This document shows positions 1 through 8,037 of a stretch of DNA of 64,000 nt, in pieces (position 1 is the first letter of the stretch; each line of letters opens with the position of its first letter). Under the pieces are notes generated by a model. The model had not been told where the DNA came from. It did not search any database and was given only the letters and a program-made list of their open reading frames with translations. The position numbers were made by a program, and so were the translations under genes. Source of the DNA: Pacificispira sp040217575 (GTDB lineage: Bacteria > Pseudomonadota > Alphaproteobacteria > UBA8366 > Aestuariispiraceae); contig JAVJPW010000002.1 of NCBI GenBank assembly GCA_040217575.1, forward strand, positions 868,001-932,000. The letters are read 5' to 3'.

Positions 1-1316
1 CAAAGCTCGAGTGTCCGAAGTGAGTCTGTGAAATCCTGGTGCACGTTTAACGCTTCGACATTGATACCCCACCGCTCCAACAGTTCGACCAATGCTTCTC
101 GCAGAATCACATCATCTTCCAGAACCAGAACAGATAGACCGACGAACTCACCGCCAATCTTCTCCGAAATCTCCGGTTCTCCAATTTCACTGTGCATGAT
201 ATCGCCGAGAGGCAAATTTATGGAGAAGATCGACCCTTCGTTTAGCCTAGAAGAAACGTCTATTTTGTGCCCGAGGATTTCGGCCAGTCGTTTGGAAATA
301 TTCAACCCCAAGCCCAAGGATCCGCGACTCTTTCGAGCCCCATCGATTCGGAAGAACTCATCGAAGATGCATTCAATGTTTTCCTCAGAGATACCGACAC
401 CTGAGTCTCGGACCTCAAGTCGAATTCCGTCACCATGTCGCCGACAACCCACCAGGACTCCGCCCCGTTCCGTATAGCGAATGGCGTTTGCGACGAGATT
501 GCTTACGACCCGTTCCAATAGTGCGCGATCACTGACGACGGCGTATCGCGATGGTACAACGCGAAACTCCAAAGCCTTTTCTTTGGCTTGATGTGAAAAC
601 TCCACGTTGAGGCGTTCCAGCAATGAGGATAGTTGGAACGTGGTGACTTTCGGCGTAATTTGGCCAGCATCCAGTTGACCGATATTTAGAAGCGCGCCAA
701 GCAGGTCCTCCATAATGGAAACTGAGATATCCATCGCATGTAACAGGTCTTCACGATGCTCCTGCTCGGCGGTCATCATGCAGTTGTAGATTAGGATTTT
801 GAGTGTAGCCAAAGGCTGGCGGAGGTCGTGGTTGGCGGCTCTTAGAAAGCGGGACTTTGTACGATCCGCGGATTGAGCCTCGAGTTTTGCCCGTTCCAAA
901 GCACGCTCATTACGCTTTTCGAGCGTGACGTCGCGAAGGGTCATTACAATGCCAACACCTGGCAGTTGCCACCGTTCGCTTGCGATCACCCGGCCATCGA
1001 CAAGATTGTACACCCCTGACACACCGTTGAAGATGTCGGCCAGTTCTGCGTTCAACCAGGTATCGGGATCAATTGTGATCAGGGGTAAGCCTGATGCGGC
1101 GAAGCTTGCCAAAAAATCACCAATTGACGGGCGGTCTTCATGGCGTACGCCGGCGGCATTGAAAAATTCGCGACCGGGTTTGTTCAGGAATGCCAGTGTT
1201 TCATCGGCGCGCCATACTGCAACTGCATAGTCTAATGAATTGAGAACTTCAGAAAGGTCGAGGTCCGGAGCTTCTAAGGCAATCGGACCGCCGATGTCTT
1301 GCCCGGGGGGGATCAT
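1..1316 (-). CDS. Hybrid sensor histidine kinase, C-terminus cut by window edge
   Basis: The reverse strand is open from an ATG at 1316 to the window edge (438 codons visible). I read an N-terminal PAS-like region (about residues 20-130), a coiled linker, a HisKA domain with the phospho-acceptor His163 in NHDLRQPLA, a HATPase domain (N-box Asn277, DSGVGI at 304-309, GLGL at 335-338), then the start of a receiver domain with the acidic pair Asp401-Asp402; its phospho-acceptor Asp lies outside the window. No membrane segment or signal peptide is visible, so it should sense a cytosolic cue. The DLRQPL signature is typical of soluble hybrid kinases paired with LuxR-type regulators. Its ATG overlaps the stop of the upstream regulator gene by 4 bp (ATGA, 1313-1316), so the two are co-translated. 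The divergent amide-transport operon is the obvious target; that link is inferred. Confidence 0.9.
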   Translation of the reverse strand, partial: MIPPGQDIGGPIALEAPDLDLSEVLNSLDYAVAVWRADETLAFLNKPGREFFNAAGVRHEDRPSIGDFLASFAASGLPLITIDPDTWLNAELADIFNGVSGVYNLVDGRVIASERWQLPGVGIVMTLRDVTLEKRNERALERAKLEAQSADRTKSRFLRAANHDLRQPLATLKILIYNCMMTAEQEHREDLLHAMDISVSIMEDLLGALLNIGQLDAGQITPKVTTFQLSSLLERLNVEFSHQAKEKALEFRVVPSRYAVVSDRALLERVVSNLVANAIRYTERGGVLVGCRRHGDGIRLEVRDSGVGISEENIECIFDEFFRIDGARKSRGSLGLGLNISKRLAEILGHKIDVSSRLNEGSIFSINLPLGDIMHSEIGEPEISEKIGGEFVGLSVLVLEDDVILREALVELLERWGINVEALNVHQDFTDSLRTLEL

Positions 1317-1975
1317 CCCGCTTCGCCAAAATAGGTGATGGCAAAGTGAATAGCTTCTGAACGGTCCCGGATTTGAAGCTTCTTCATCGTGTTGTTCAGG
1401 TGGACACGAACTGTTTGTGGACTGATGCCTAACTCTTTGCCGGTGGCTGCGACCGACAGGCCGCGCCCAAGCATTTTAAGAACCTCACGTTCTCGCTCCG
1501 ACAGTAAGGTGATTTTGTCAAAAGCGGCGTCACCGCTGGTGGTTCGTGCCGATCGGCTTGGCGGGGGTGTTCCGTGCGAGCCGGTAATAATTTTTCTCGG
1601 GAAGGAAACTTCGCCTGAAAGCACGCGCTCAAGCGCCTGCATGATCTCCTCAGCCTGTGCAGACTTTGGAATGTAACCCACAACACCATGAGCGATCGAC
1701 TTAAGCACATAGTCGGGGTCTTCATGAACTGAGACAACAACGACAGGGACGTCGGGGTATTGTTCTCGCAGTGCCTTTAAACCATCAAATTCGTTAAAGC
1801 CGGGCATGATCAGATCTATGAGCATTAACCCGACATTCGGATGCGCGCCGAGTATTTCTCGCGCTTCTTTAAAATCCGACGCCTCAAGCGGTTCGAATTT
1901 TTGACTGAATTGCCGCATTACCTGCTTCAGCGTTTCGCGAACTATCCAGTGGTCGTCTGCGATTAGGACTTTCAT
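1313..1975 (-). CDS. NarL/LuxR-family response regulator
   Basis: The 220-residue protein has a receiver domain (acidic Asp7-Asp8, phospho-acceptor Asp54 in LIDLIMPG, Ser82, Lys104) joined to a LuxR-type helix-turn-helix (about residues 155-215, beginning LSEREREVLKMLG). It is the expected partner of the overlapping hybrid kinase. The pair is transcribed away from the ABC/amidase operon starting at 2306, across a 330-bp AT-rich region holding a perfect inverted repeat, so control of that operon and of itself is likely but inferred. The ATG at 1975 has only a weak ribosome-binding site. Confidence 0.92.
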   Translation of the reverse strand: MKVLIADDHWIVRETLKQVMRQFSQKFEPLEASDFKEAREILGAHPNVGLMLIDLIMPGFNEFDGLKALREQYPDVPVVVVSVHEDPDYVLKSIAHGVVGYIPKSAQAEEIMQALERVLSGEVSFPRKIITGSHGTPPPSRSARTTSGDAAFDKITLLSEREREVLKMLGRGLSVAATGKELGISPQTVRVHLNNTMKKLQIRDRSEAIHFAITYFGEAG

Positions 1976-2305
1976 GATTCAACCGGTGGTTTCTCTAAAA
2001 TTCAAATTGGATACGCATCGAAGTCCGCCTCGTTCGAACCTCTGTAGCGCCACTATAAGCGAACTTTCTATGAACTTCCACCGGCTTTCCTTACGAAATT
2101 AGCTAGATAGGATTCAAAAGCCTGTGTTCCAGGTACCAAAAAATAGTTTTGTATTCAATAATTTACGCCCAATTTGTCGCACTAATATAGAAGAAACATC
2201 TAGTAGAAAAATTATTCTATTGACTAGATGAAAACATTACACATAGCATAGATTCATCATCTACAAAAAACTACTACTCGAATTCAATGCGAACAGGAGG
2301 TTATC
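1976..2305. promoter_or_regulatory. AT-rich divergent promoter region
   Basis: This 330-bp stretch between the response regulator and the substrate-binding-protein gene has no plausible coding sequence and is far more AT-rich than its flanks. It must hold both divergent promoters. It contains an 8-bp inverted repeat (listed separately), further partial copies of the same CTAGAT/CATCTA words near 2100 and 2256-2262, and a strong Shine-Dalgarno AGGAGG at 2295-2300, five bases before the ATG at 2306. Confidence 0.7.
2197..2230. promoter_or_regulatory. Inverted repeat, candidate response-regulator operator
   Basis: CATCTAGT at 2197-2204 and ACTAGATG at 2223-2230 are perfect reverse complements separated by 18 bases, so the arm centres lie 26 bp apart, roughly two and a half helical turns. 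It sits about 75 bp upstream of the transporter operon start, a common position for an activator site. LuxR-type regulators bind dyads as dimers, so the divergent regulator is the natural candidate; binding is inferred. Confidence 0.45.
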
Positions 2306-3619
2306 ATGACAAAGCGCAGGCCATTCTCGCGTCGCAGTGTCCTTCAAGGGCTTGGAGCAGGTGCGGCCGCCACAGCGGTTTCATCTTTGCCGGCGCCTTG
2401 GGTTCGCCAGGCTAACGCCTCTGATACGATTCTTTTAGGAGTGCCCTCGTCGCTGTCGACACCCTACGGCGTCGCCGACGATACAGATCATCTGAACGGT
2501 ACCATCCTTGCGCAGGAAGAGATTAACGCCGCCGGCGGTATTCTCGGTCGTGAGGTGGAGCTCTTCGTCCCGGATGTAGACAAGCTCTCACCGGAAAGTG
2601 CACGCCAGGCCATTGCCGCGTGCATCGATAAGAAGGTGCACGCCATCTCGAATGCTTTCTTGTTTGCTCCGATCCCGGCAATGGATGAATCGGCCAAATA
2701 CAAATGTCCTTACCTGCAAGGCAACACGCAACGGAACGCAACGGAGGCCTTCAAGGCTGACCCGGTTAAATACAGCCATGTATTTCAGACCGACCCTTCC
2801 GAAGTGAATTACGGATGGACCTATCCGCTTTGGCTTCAAGAGATGGAGCGTGTTCAGGGATGGCAGCCTAAAAATCGTAAGATTCACATCGTGGCCGAAC
2901 AGGTTGGTTACAATCAGACGATTCTTCGTGCGGCACGTGAAGCGATCCCGCGATACGACTTTGAACTCGCCGAAGTTACCGACATCCAGTATCCGGTGAA
3001 CGATTGGGGACCGGTAATTCAGCGGCTGAAAGAAGTCGATGCTGGTGCAATCATGATCAATCACTGGGTTGCAGCTGAATACGCAGCGTTCTGTAAGCAG
3101 TTTGTGTCTGACCCGGTAAGCGACTCCCTCGTCTATCTGCAGTATGGCCCGTCCCAACCGGAGTTCCTGGAGCTTGGCGGGCGCGCTACTGAAGGATTCT
3201 GCTGGAGTACCGTGCTCGGTGTTTACGGTGATGAGCGTGGCCAGGCATTTCGGCAGAAGTACCTGGAACGCTTCCCGGAGTTTGAAGGGAATATGGGGCT
3301 GGTTTACACCGGCAACGGGTACGACATCCTTAAATACCTCGAGCTTTCTTGGAACGCGACGGGCGATCCCGACGACTTCGCTGCCAACGAAGCGTGGATC
3401 CGAGAAAATCCGTACCGCGGCGTCTGCGGCATGATGGATATGCGAAACGAATATCAAGAGGCTTTGCACTATCCTGAAAACGGGTTCGGGCTTCAGGCTG
3501 ATTCCCCGGAAACGGGAATGGGTCAGTTGTTTGTCCAGGTTCAGGACCGTGAACATAAGATCATTTGGCCTAATGAAATCAGCGAGTCGACACTTCGTCC
3601 GGCTCCTTGGTGGGGTTGA
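2306..3619 (+). CDS. ABC importer substrate-binding protein, urea/short-chain-amide type
   Basis: This 437-residue protein begins with a twin-arginine signal (SRRSVLQGLGAGAAATAV) and an apparent cleavage site near residue 38, followed by a Peripla_BP_5 type fold like UrtA and the amide-binding FmdD proteins (ILLGVPSSLSTPYGVADD near the mature N-terminus). Folded export through Tat is unusual but known for this family. It opens an operon with two ATPases, two permeases and a DMFase-like hydrolase, so the ligand is probably a small amide or urea-like compound; the exact ligand cannot be read from sequence. Start chosen from AGGAGG at 2295-2300. Confidence 0.9.
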   Translation: MTKRRPFSRRSVLQGLGAGAAATAVSSLPAPWVRQANASDTILLGVPSSLSTPYGVADDTDHLNGTILAQEEINAAGGILGREVELFVPDVDKLSPESARQAIAACIDKKVHAISNAFLFAPIPAMDESAKYKCPYLQGNTQRNATEAFKADPVKYSHVFQTDPSEVNYGWTYPLWLQEMERVQGWQPKNRKIHIVAEQVGYNQTILRAAREAIPRYDFELAEVTDIQYPVNDWGPVIQRLKEVDAGAIMINHWVAAEYAAFCKQFVSDPVSDSLVYLQYGPSQPEFLELGGRATEGFCWSTVLGVYGDERGQAFRQKYLERFPEFEGNMGLVYTGNGYDILKYLELSWNATGDPDDFAANEAWIRENPYRGVCGMMDMRNEYQEALHYPENGFGLQADSPETGMGQLFVQVQDREHKIIWPNEISESTLRPAPWWG

Positions 3620-3648
3620 TTGGTAGTTGCGGCGGGGGAGCTGATTAA

Positions 3649-4380
3649 ATGGTCGTCACCGAGCCGGCTCCCCTGCTGTCGTGCGAAGGCCTCTCGCTCG
3701 ATCTGGGCGGGCGAGAGGTTTTAACGAACATCGGATTTGAAATTCGACCTGGCGAAGTCCTTGGGATTATCGGTCCCAATGGGGCCGGAAAAACAAGCCT
3801 GGTTGAAATATTGTCCGGTCGGTATGTGCCGAAGTCTGGGAACGTTCATTTTAAAGGGCGGTGTATCAATGATCTGAAGCTCTTCGAGCGGGCCCGAATG
3901 GGAATAGGGCGAACCTATCAGGCTCCTGTAGTGTGCGAGGATCTGACTGTCGGCGAGACTTTTAAGGCGGCTCGACAAGCTTACAAACCTTATCTGACCA
4001 AGTTTGACGCCGAGTATGGCGCATCCCTGGTTCACTTTCATGTGGATGAGGATACGCACAATTCCCGGCTCAAGACGTTTGAGCGCCGTAAGCTTCTGCT
4101 TTCATGCATCCTGATGAGAAATCCGGATGTCCTGCTCATGGATGAGCCCGCCGCGGGTCTAATCAACTCCGAGATCGACGAAATCGATCACATTCTTCGA
4201 ATGCTATCGAAGGAAATGAATATTGCGGTTCTCATAGTCGAGCACAGGATCGAGCTGCTCGAGACAATAGCGGATCGCGTCATTGTCATGGATGCGGGAG
4301 AGGTCATCGCTGAGGGTGAGTTGGCGGACATCATCGACAGTCCCGAAGTCCGAGCGGCCTATTTCGAGAGTGTCGAATGA
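3649..4380 (+). CDS. ABC importer ATPase, LivG/UrtD-like, degenerate signature motif
   Basis: The 243-residue ATPase has Walker A GPNGAGKT (residues 42-49), Q-loop Gln91, Walker B VLLMDEP (161-167) and H-loop His199. The ABC signature, normally LSGGQ or LSYGQ in this branch, reads LKTFE at 141-145, so the serine and glycines that contact ATP of the partner subunit are missing. It probably forms a heterodimer with the next gene product, whose LSGGE is intact, giving one normal and one degenerate ATP site. Its stop overlaps the next ATG by 4 bp. Confidence 0.9.
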   Translation: MVVTEPAPLLSCEGLSLDLGGREVLTNIGFEIRPGEVLGIIGPNGAGKTSLVEILSGRYVPKSGNVHFKGRCINDLKLFERARMGIGRTYQAPVVCEDLTVGETFKAARQAYKPYLTKFDAEYGASLVHFHVDEDTHNSRLKTFERRKLLLSCILMRNPDVLLMDEPAAGLINSEIDEIDHILRMLSKEMNIAVLIVEHRIELLETIADRVIVMDAGEVIAEGELADIIDSPEVRAAYFESVE

Positions 4381-5084
4381 GCGAAATCCTGAACATTCAA
4401 GGATTGTCGGCCGGGTATGGGCCGCTCCGAGTGATCCATGACCTGGATCTGAAGATCAACTCAGGTGAACGGGTCGGTATTGTCGGTCTGAACGGACATG
4501 GCAAAACGACGCTTTTCTACGCGATTGCCGGGCTCACCGGATGGCAGCGCGGCTCCATTCTGTTCAATGGAAAGCAAATAGGCCGAACGCGAAGCCAAGG
4601 TCCAGGTCGCTATACGCACCAGATTGTTCGGCTTGGTTTAGCGATCATGCCGCAAGGCGATGAGATATTTAATGGACTGACTGTTGAGGAACATCTCGAC
4701 AGCGGCGCTTTCACGCCGGACGCGTGGCGAACCCGTTCACGTCGCAAGGAGCAGGTTCTCGACTTGTTTGAACCACTACGAAAACTGCTTAAGACACCGG
4801 TCGGTCAACTGTCTGGAGGTGAGCGCAGGATGGTGTCGATCGGTCGTGGATTGATGATCGATGCCAAGCTTTATTTGGCTGATGAGCCGTCACTGGGGCT
4901 CGCCCCTAAGATCGGCATCGGTGTCATGGAGGCACTCCTTAAAATCGACTTGACCGATTCAGCGATGTTTATCGCCGAGCAAAACGTGGCCCTGCTCGAG
5001 GGGCGAGTTGATCGGGTCATAGGCATGCACGCAGGCAAACTGAAGGGTGAGGCCTCAAGTTCGCTCACCGGTAAAGTGAAATAG
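4377..5084 (+). CDS. ABC importer ATPase, LivF/UrtE-like
   Basis: This 235-residue ATPase has Walker A GLNGHGKTT (37-45), a canonical signature LSGGE (145-149), Walker B LYLADEP, and Gln in place of the H-loop His (AEQNVALLEG), which is normal for LivF-type subunits. It overlaps the upstream ATPase gene by ATGA at 4377-4380 and is followed after 15 bp by the first permease. The pair should power the branched-chain/urea-type permease encoded by the next two genes. Confidence 0.92.
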   Translation: MSEILNIQGLSAGYGPLRVIHDLDLKINSGERVGIVGLNGHGKTTLFYAIAGLTGWQRGSILFNGKQIGRTRSQGPGRYTHQIVRLGLAIMPQGDEIFNGLTVEEHLDSGAFTPDAWRTRSRRKEQVLDLFEPLRKLLKTPVGQLSGGERRMVSIGRGLMIDAKLYLADEPSLGLAPKIGIGVMEALLKIDLTDSAMFIAEQNVALLEGRVDRVIGMHAGKLKGEASSSLTGKVK

Positions 5085-5099
5085 GCGGAGCGGCAATAA

Positions 5100-5981
5100 A
5101 TGGACATAGCCTTCATCCTTACCAACGCCCTCATCGTCGCCTGCATCTACGGGCTTGTCGCGGTAGCAGTCTCAATAACCTGGTCCAGTCTAGGGCTTAT
5201 TAACCTGGGGTATGGCTTCATTTTCTCCTTCGCCGGCTATGGTGCGTGGGTTGTGTCGAGGGTCCTTACAGACCATCCGTTGATCGTGGCGTCTGCGGGG
5301 ATTCTGACCGGCGCGCTTGGGGGCCTCATTATCTGTTTGCTCGTGTTTATCCCACTGCACGACAAACCGAACTTCACCGTCAGAGGTATGACGGCGACAT
5401 TGGCCATCAGTCTCATCGGATCACAGGGACTCCTTTGGTGGTTTGGGCCTCGGGCCAAGTCGCTGCCTGAAGTATTTGGATTCTGGCAGATCGATGTCGC
5501 CGGCATTGTTTTGACGTCGGACAAGATCGGAATTGTCGTCTGTTCAATCGTTATGCTGACGGCGGTGTTGATGTGGATGAAATCCAGCAGGCGGGGCCTC
5601 GAAATACGCGCCATGATGATGAACCCGCATGCCGCATCAATCGTCGGCATCGGAATACGCGGAACTGGATTGTATGTTATGGCCGTCACCGGGGCGATGG
5701 CTGGGCTTGCCGCGGTTCTACTTTCCCAAACCTATTACATTTCTCCGTTCAGCGGTCTCACTCCACTAATCAAAGGGGTCAGCATTGCTCTTTGTGGCGG
5801 GCTGGGGAGCGTTCGCGGGGCGGTAATTGCTGCGGTCATTCTTGGGTTAACCGAGGCTCTGACTTCCCGTTTGCTGGGAGGGCAATACGTCCTCATTACA
5901 CAATTCTTGGTTATCATTCTCATTCTGATCGTTCGGCCCCGGGGTATTGCTGGCCTGCTCGATCGCGCCAGGGAGCAATAG
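5100..5981 (+). CDS. ABC importer permease 1, LivH/UrtB-like
   Basis: The 293-residue protein is hydrophobic throughout, with about eight membrane segments. Its N-terminal ALIVACIYGLVAVAVSITW region and the internal GLAAVLLSQTYYISP and GGLGSVRGAVIAAVILG motifs match LivH/UrtB permeases of the branched-chain amino acid and urea ABC family. It should pair with the product of the next gene, which starts 2 bp after this stop. The start at 5100 has only a modest purine-rich ribosome-binding site. Confidence 0.9.
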   Translation: MDIAFILTNALIVACIYGLVAVAVSITWSSLGLINLGYGFIFSFAGYGAWVVSRVLTDHPLIVASAGILTGALGGLIICLLVFIPLHDKPNFTVRGMTATLAISLIGSQGLLWWFGPRAKSLPEVFGFWQIDVAGIVLTSDKIGIVVCSIVMLTAVLMWMKSSRRGLEIRAMMMNPHAASIVGIGIRGTGLYVMAVTGAMAGLAAVLLSQTYYISPFSGLTPLIKGVSIALCGGLGSVRGAVIAAVILGLTEALTSRLLGGQYVLITQFLVIILILIVRPRGIAGLLDRAREQ

Positions 5982-5983
5982 TC

Positions 5984-7639
5984 ATGAATGATTCGGAAAC
6001 TGAAACCTATTTGTGGCGAAACCCGCTCGCCGTTTGGGGAGCGAAAGGCGGCAATCATGAAGTCCGGTCGATCAAGGTGCCCGATCCTCGCTCGTCTTGG
6101 GAGGAGAACACAGCCTACAAGGTAAAGACCTACAAAATAGGCCGCCTAAAGCATTACCACATTTGGCCAAACCATGGTGAGAAGCTGTGGAACCGCTCTC
6201 GTTGGTGGCCAACGCGGCGAACGCTGTTGCACATCCGTGGTCTCTACAATCGCAAGACCCTGGCGGCGGAAAAGAAGATCCTTGATCGTCGTCCGATCTA
6301 TTGGGTGATTTGCATGCTCGCCTTGGCTCTTGCTCCCTTCTTCTTTCCTGAGAGCATGGAAAATACCTTGCTCACAGCCGGTGCGATTTTTGGAATATTC
6401 GGTGCCATAAATGTTTGTTGGACCTTGATAATCGGAACCGCGAGCATTTTTTCCCTCGCGTCCTATGCGGTCGTGGGTGTCGCGGCGTTCATTACATCTT
6501 GGCTGTCCATAAACTACGGTTTGCCATGGTGGTACATGCCGATCGTGGGGATGGCGATCGGTTTTATATTTGGTGGAATTATTGCGCTGCCGGCAATGCG
6601 ATTGGACGGTTTTTACTACGCACTGTTGACACTTGGATTGAATGAACTTTGCCGCGTCTATTTCACGACGTCGAGTGAGTTCGGATCTGCGTCGGGCGGC
6701 CTGTACGGAGCATCGACATACATTAACCAGGATTGGTCGCCGTACATGCAGTCCATGGTGTCCTACTATGGCGCATTCATGCTGCTAATTGCGTCGCTGT
6801 TTCTCTTCCGTTTTACGAACGGGAAACGGCTCGGTCGAATTCTTAAAATGGCCCCTGAAAAAAGAGAGGCTTTCGCACAAGCCTGTGGCGTTGATTACAA
6901 GCGCGCCCGAGTAACGATTTTTTTGGTCACGTCGGTCGCCCTTGGATTTATCGGTGGGTTCTATGCCGCGCACTATCGCGGCGTGGCGTTTTCAATCTTT
7001 AGCTTCGAGACGGTTCTTCTTGGTCTGGCCATGTTGACGATCGGCGGGATTGGAAAGGCTGAGGGCGCCGTGGCGGGCACATTGATCGTGGTTATTCTCG
7101 ATAAGGTCCTGATCAATCTCGGGCCTGTTCGTCACATTCTCATCGGCAGCATTATGCTCTGTGTCGTCTTATTCCTAAATAACGGTCTATACGGAATGAA
7201 GAGGCAGTTCTATGCGTGGCGCGACAAGAAGAAGGGTGAATGGCGCTCAGCCCGAACTGAAAAGGGGGGCGAGGCCCTACCTGAAGAGGCCACCGAGTTA
7301 GACGACAAGGACGCCCTTTACTTCCGACGCTTCGATAAGATGCAGCGCGATTACCTGAAAACACTCGTCTGTGACGAAGTGATCGCCGAGCATCGTGATA
7401 AGCCACTCGGACAACACAGCGAGGCATTGGAGCGGCTTCTCTTGTACTTCCGCCGTGCTCCGCAAGAAGACAAATACGCACTCTATCGGTCTGGGGCGCA
7501 TGGGCCTTTCAAGATCGTTGCGTTCGCAGGCACAAGAGGCATCTCGCCGCGTACTGTCGAAGACAAAGAATACGAAACCATCGATGAGGCGTATCACGGA
7601 TTGTTCCTGCGCCGGGTTCACGACCTGCTCGAGTCATAG
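5984..7639 (+). CDS. ABC permease 2 (LivM/UrtC-like) fused to a DMFase small-subunit-like domain
   Basis: From the ATG at 5984 the protein has 551 residues, well above the usual 300-360 for LivM/UrtC. Residues 1 to about 104 form a polar, tryptophan-rich, basic extension of no family I know. Residues about 105-405 are the permease, with the family loop GGLYGASTY and LAMLTIGGIGKAEGAVAG. After a charged linker, residues 449-551 form a soluble domain plainly homologous to the protein encoded next (LKTLVCDEVIAEHR versus LKTLVNDEVIEEHR; PLGQHSEALERLLLYFRR versus PLGQHTEPLARLLHYFRR). That domain resembles the small alpha subunit of N,N-dimethylformamidase. The fusion could hold the hydrolase at the cytoplasmic mouth of the importer. 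Open frame extends upstream of 5984 but overlaps permease 1 and lacks its own homology. Confidence 0.9.
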   Translation: MNDSETETYLWRNPLAVWGAKGGNHEVRSIKVPDPRSSWEENTAYKVKTYKIGRLKHYHIWPNHGEKLWNRSRWWPTRRTLLHIRGLYNRKTLAAEKKILDRRPIYWVICMLALALAPFFFPESMENTLLTAGAIFGIFGAINVCWTLIIGTASIFSLASYAVVGVAAFITSWLSINYGLPWWYMPIVGMAIGFIFGGIIALPAMRLDGFYYALLTLGLNELCRVYFTTSSEFGSASGGLYGASTYINQDWSPYMQSMVSYYGAFMLLIASLFLFRFTNGKRLGRILKMAPEKREAFAQACGVDYKRARVTIFLVTSVALGFIGGFYAAHYRGVAFSIFSFETVLLGLAMLTIGGIGKAEGAVAGTLIVVILDKVLINLGPVRHILIGSIMLCVVLFLNNGLYGMKRQFYAWRDKKKGEWRSARTEKGGEALPEEATELDDKDALYFRRFDKMQRDYLKTLVCDEVIAEHRDKPLGQHSEALERLLLYFRRAPQEDKYALYRSGAHGPFKIVAFAGTRGISPRTVEDKEYETIDEAYHGLFLRRVHDLLES

Positions 7640-7650
7640 GGATCATAACT

Positions 7651-8034
7651 ATGTCGACAACGGACGATAGGGCCGAAGATACGATTTGGAATCCGAGGAA
7701 TCGAGATGGCGACTTCTTGTCTTACTTCGATGCAAAGCAGAAGCAATTTCTGAAAACACTCGTGAATGACGAAGTCATCGAAGAGCATAGAAGCCGACCG
7801 CTAGGACAGCATACAGAACCGCTTGCCCGCCTCCTGCATTACTTTCGACGCCTTCCAATAGAAAGGCAGTACGCCGTCCGTAAGGACAGCAGGTTGGGCA
7901 CTTATACGATCGTACGTCTTTCCGGGGTTCGAGGGCAGGCACCAGATGCAGCCGCCGATGTTCAACTCCAAACGATCGAAGAGGCATACCACAAGATCTT
8001 CATGCTCCAGATCGGCGAGCTGATGAGGGGATAA
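7651..8034 (+). CDS. dmfA1: N,N-dimethylformamidase small-subunit-like protein
   Basis: The 127-residue protein has the length and pattern of the DMFase light chain: an EEHR..PLGQH segment, a YFRRLP helix motif, and a C-terminal TIEEAYHKIFMLQI helix like the EEAMHAVFLRRI helix I recall from the Paracoccus enzyme. It lies 3 bp upstream of the large-subunit-like gene, the arrangement known for dmfA1-dmfA2. It is a close paralogue of the C-terminal domain of the preceding permease, pointing to a tandem duplication. The light chain is structural in the characterised enzyme; the metal site is in the heavy chain. Confidence 0.75.
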   Translation: MSTTDDRAEDTIWNPRNRDGDFLSYFDAKQKQFLKTLVNDEVIEEHRSRPLGQHTEPLARLLHYFRRLPIERQYAVRKDSRLGTYTIVRLSGVRGQAPDAAADVQLQTIEEAYHKIFMLQIGELMRG

Positions 8035-8037
8035 CAG

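Noticed and set aside
2588..3556. Long minus-strand open frame opposite the substrate-binding-protein gene
   Set aside because: No homology or ribosome-binding site; a clear ABC binding protein lies on the other strand.
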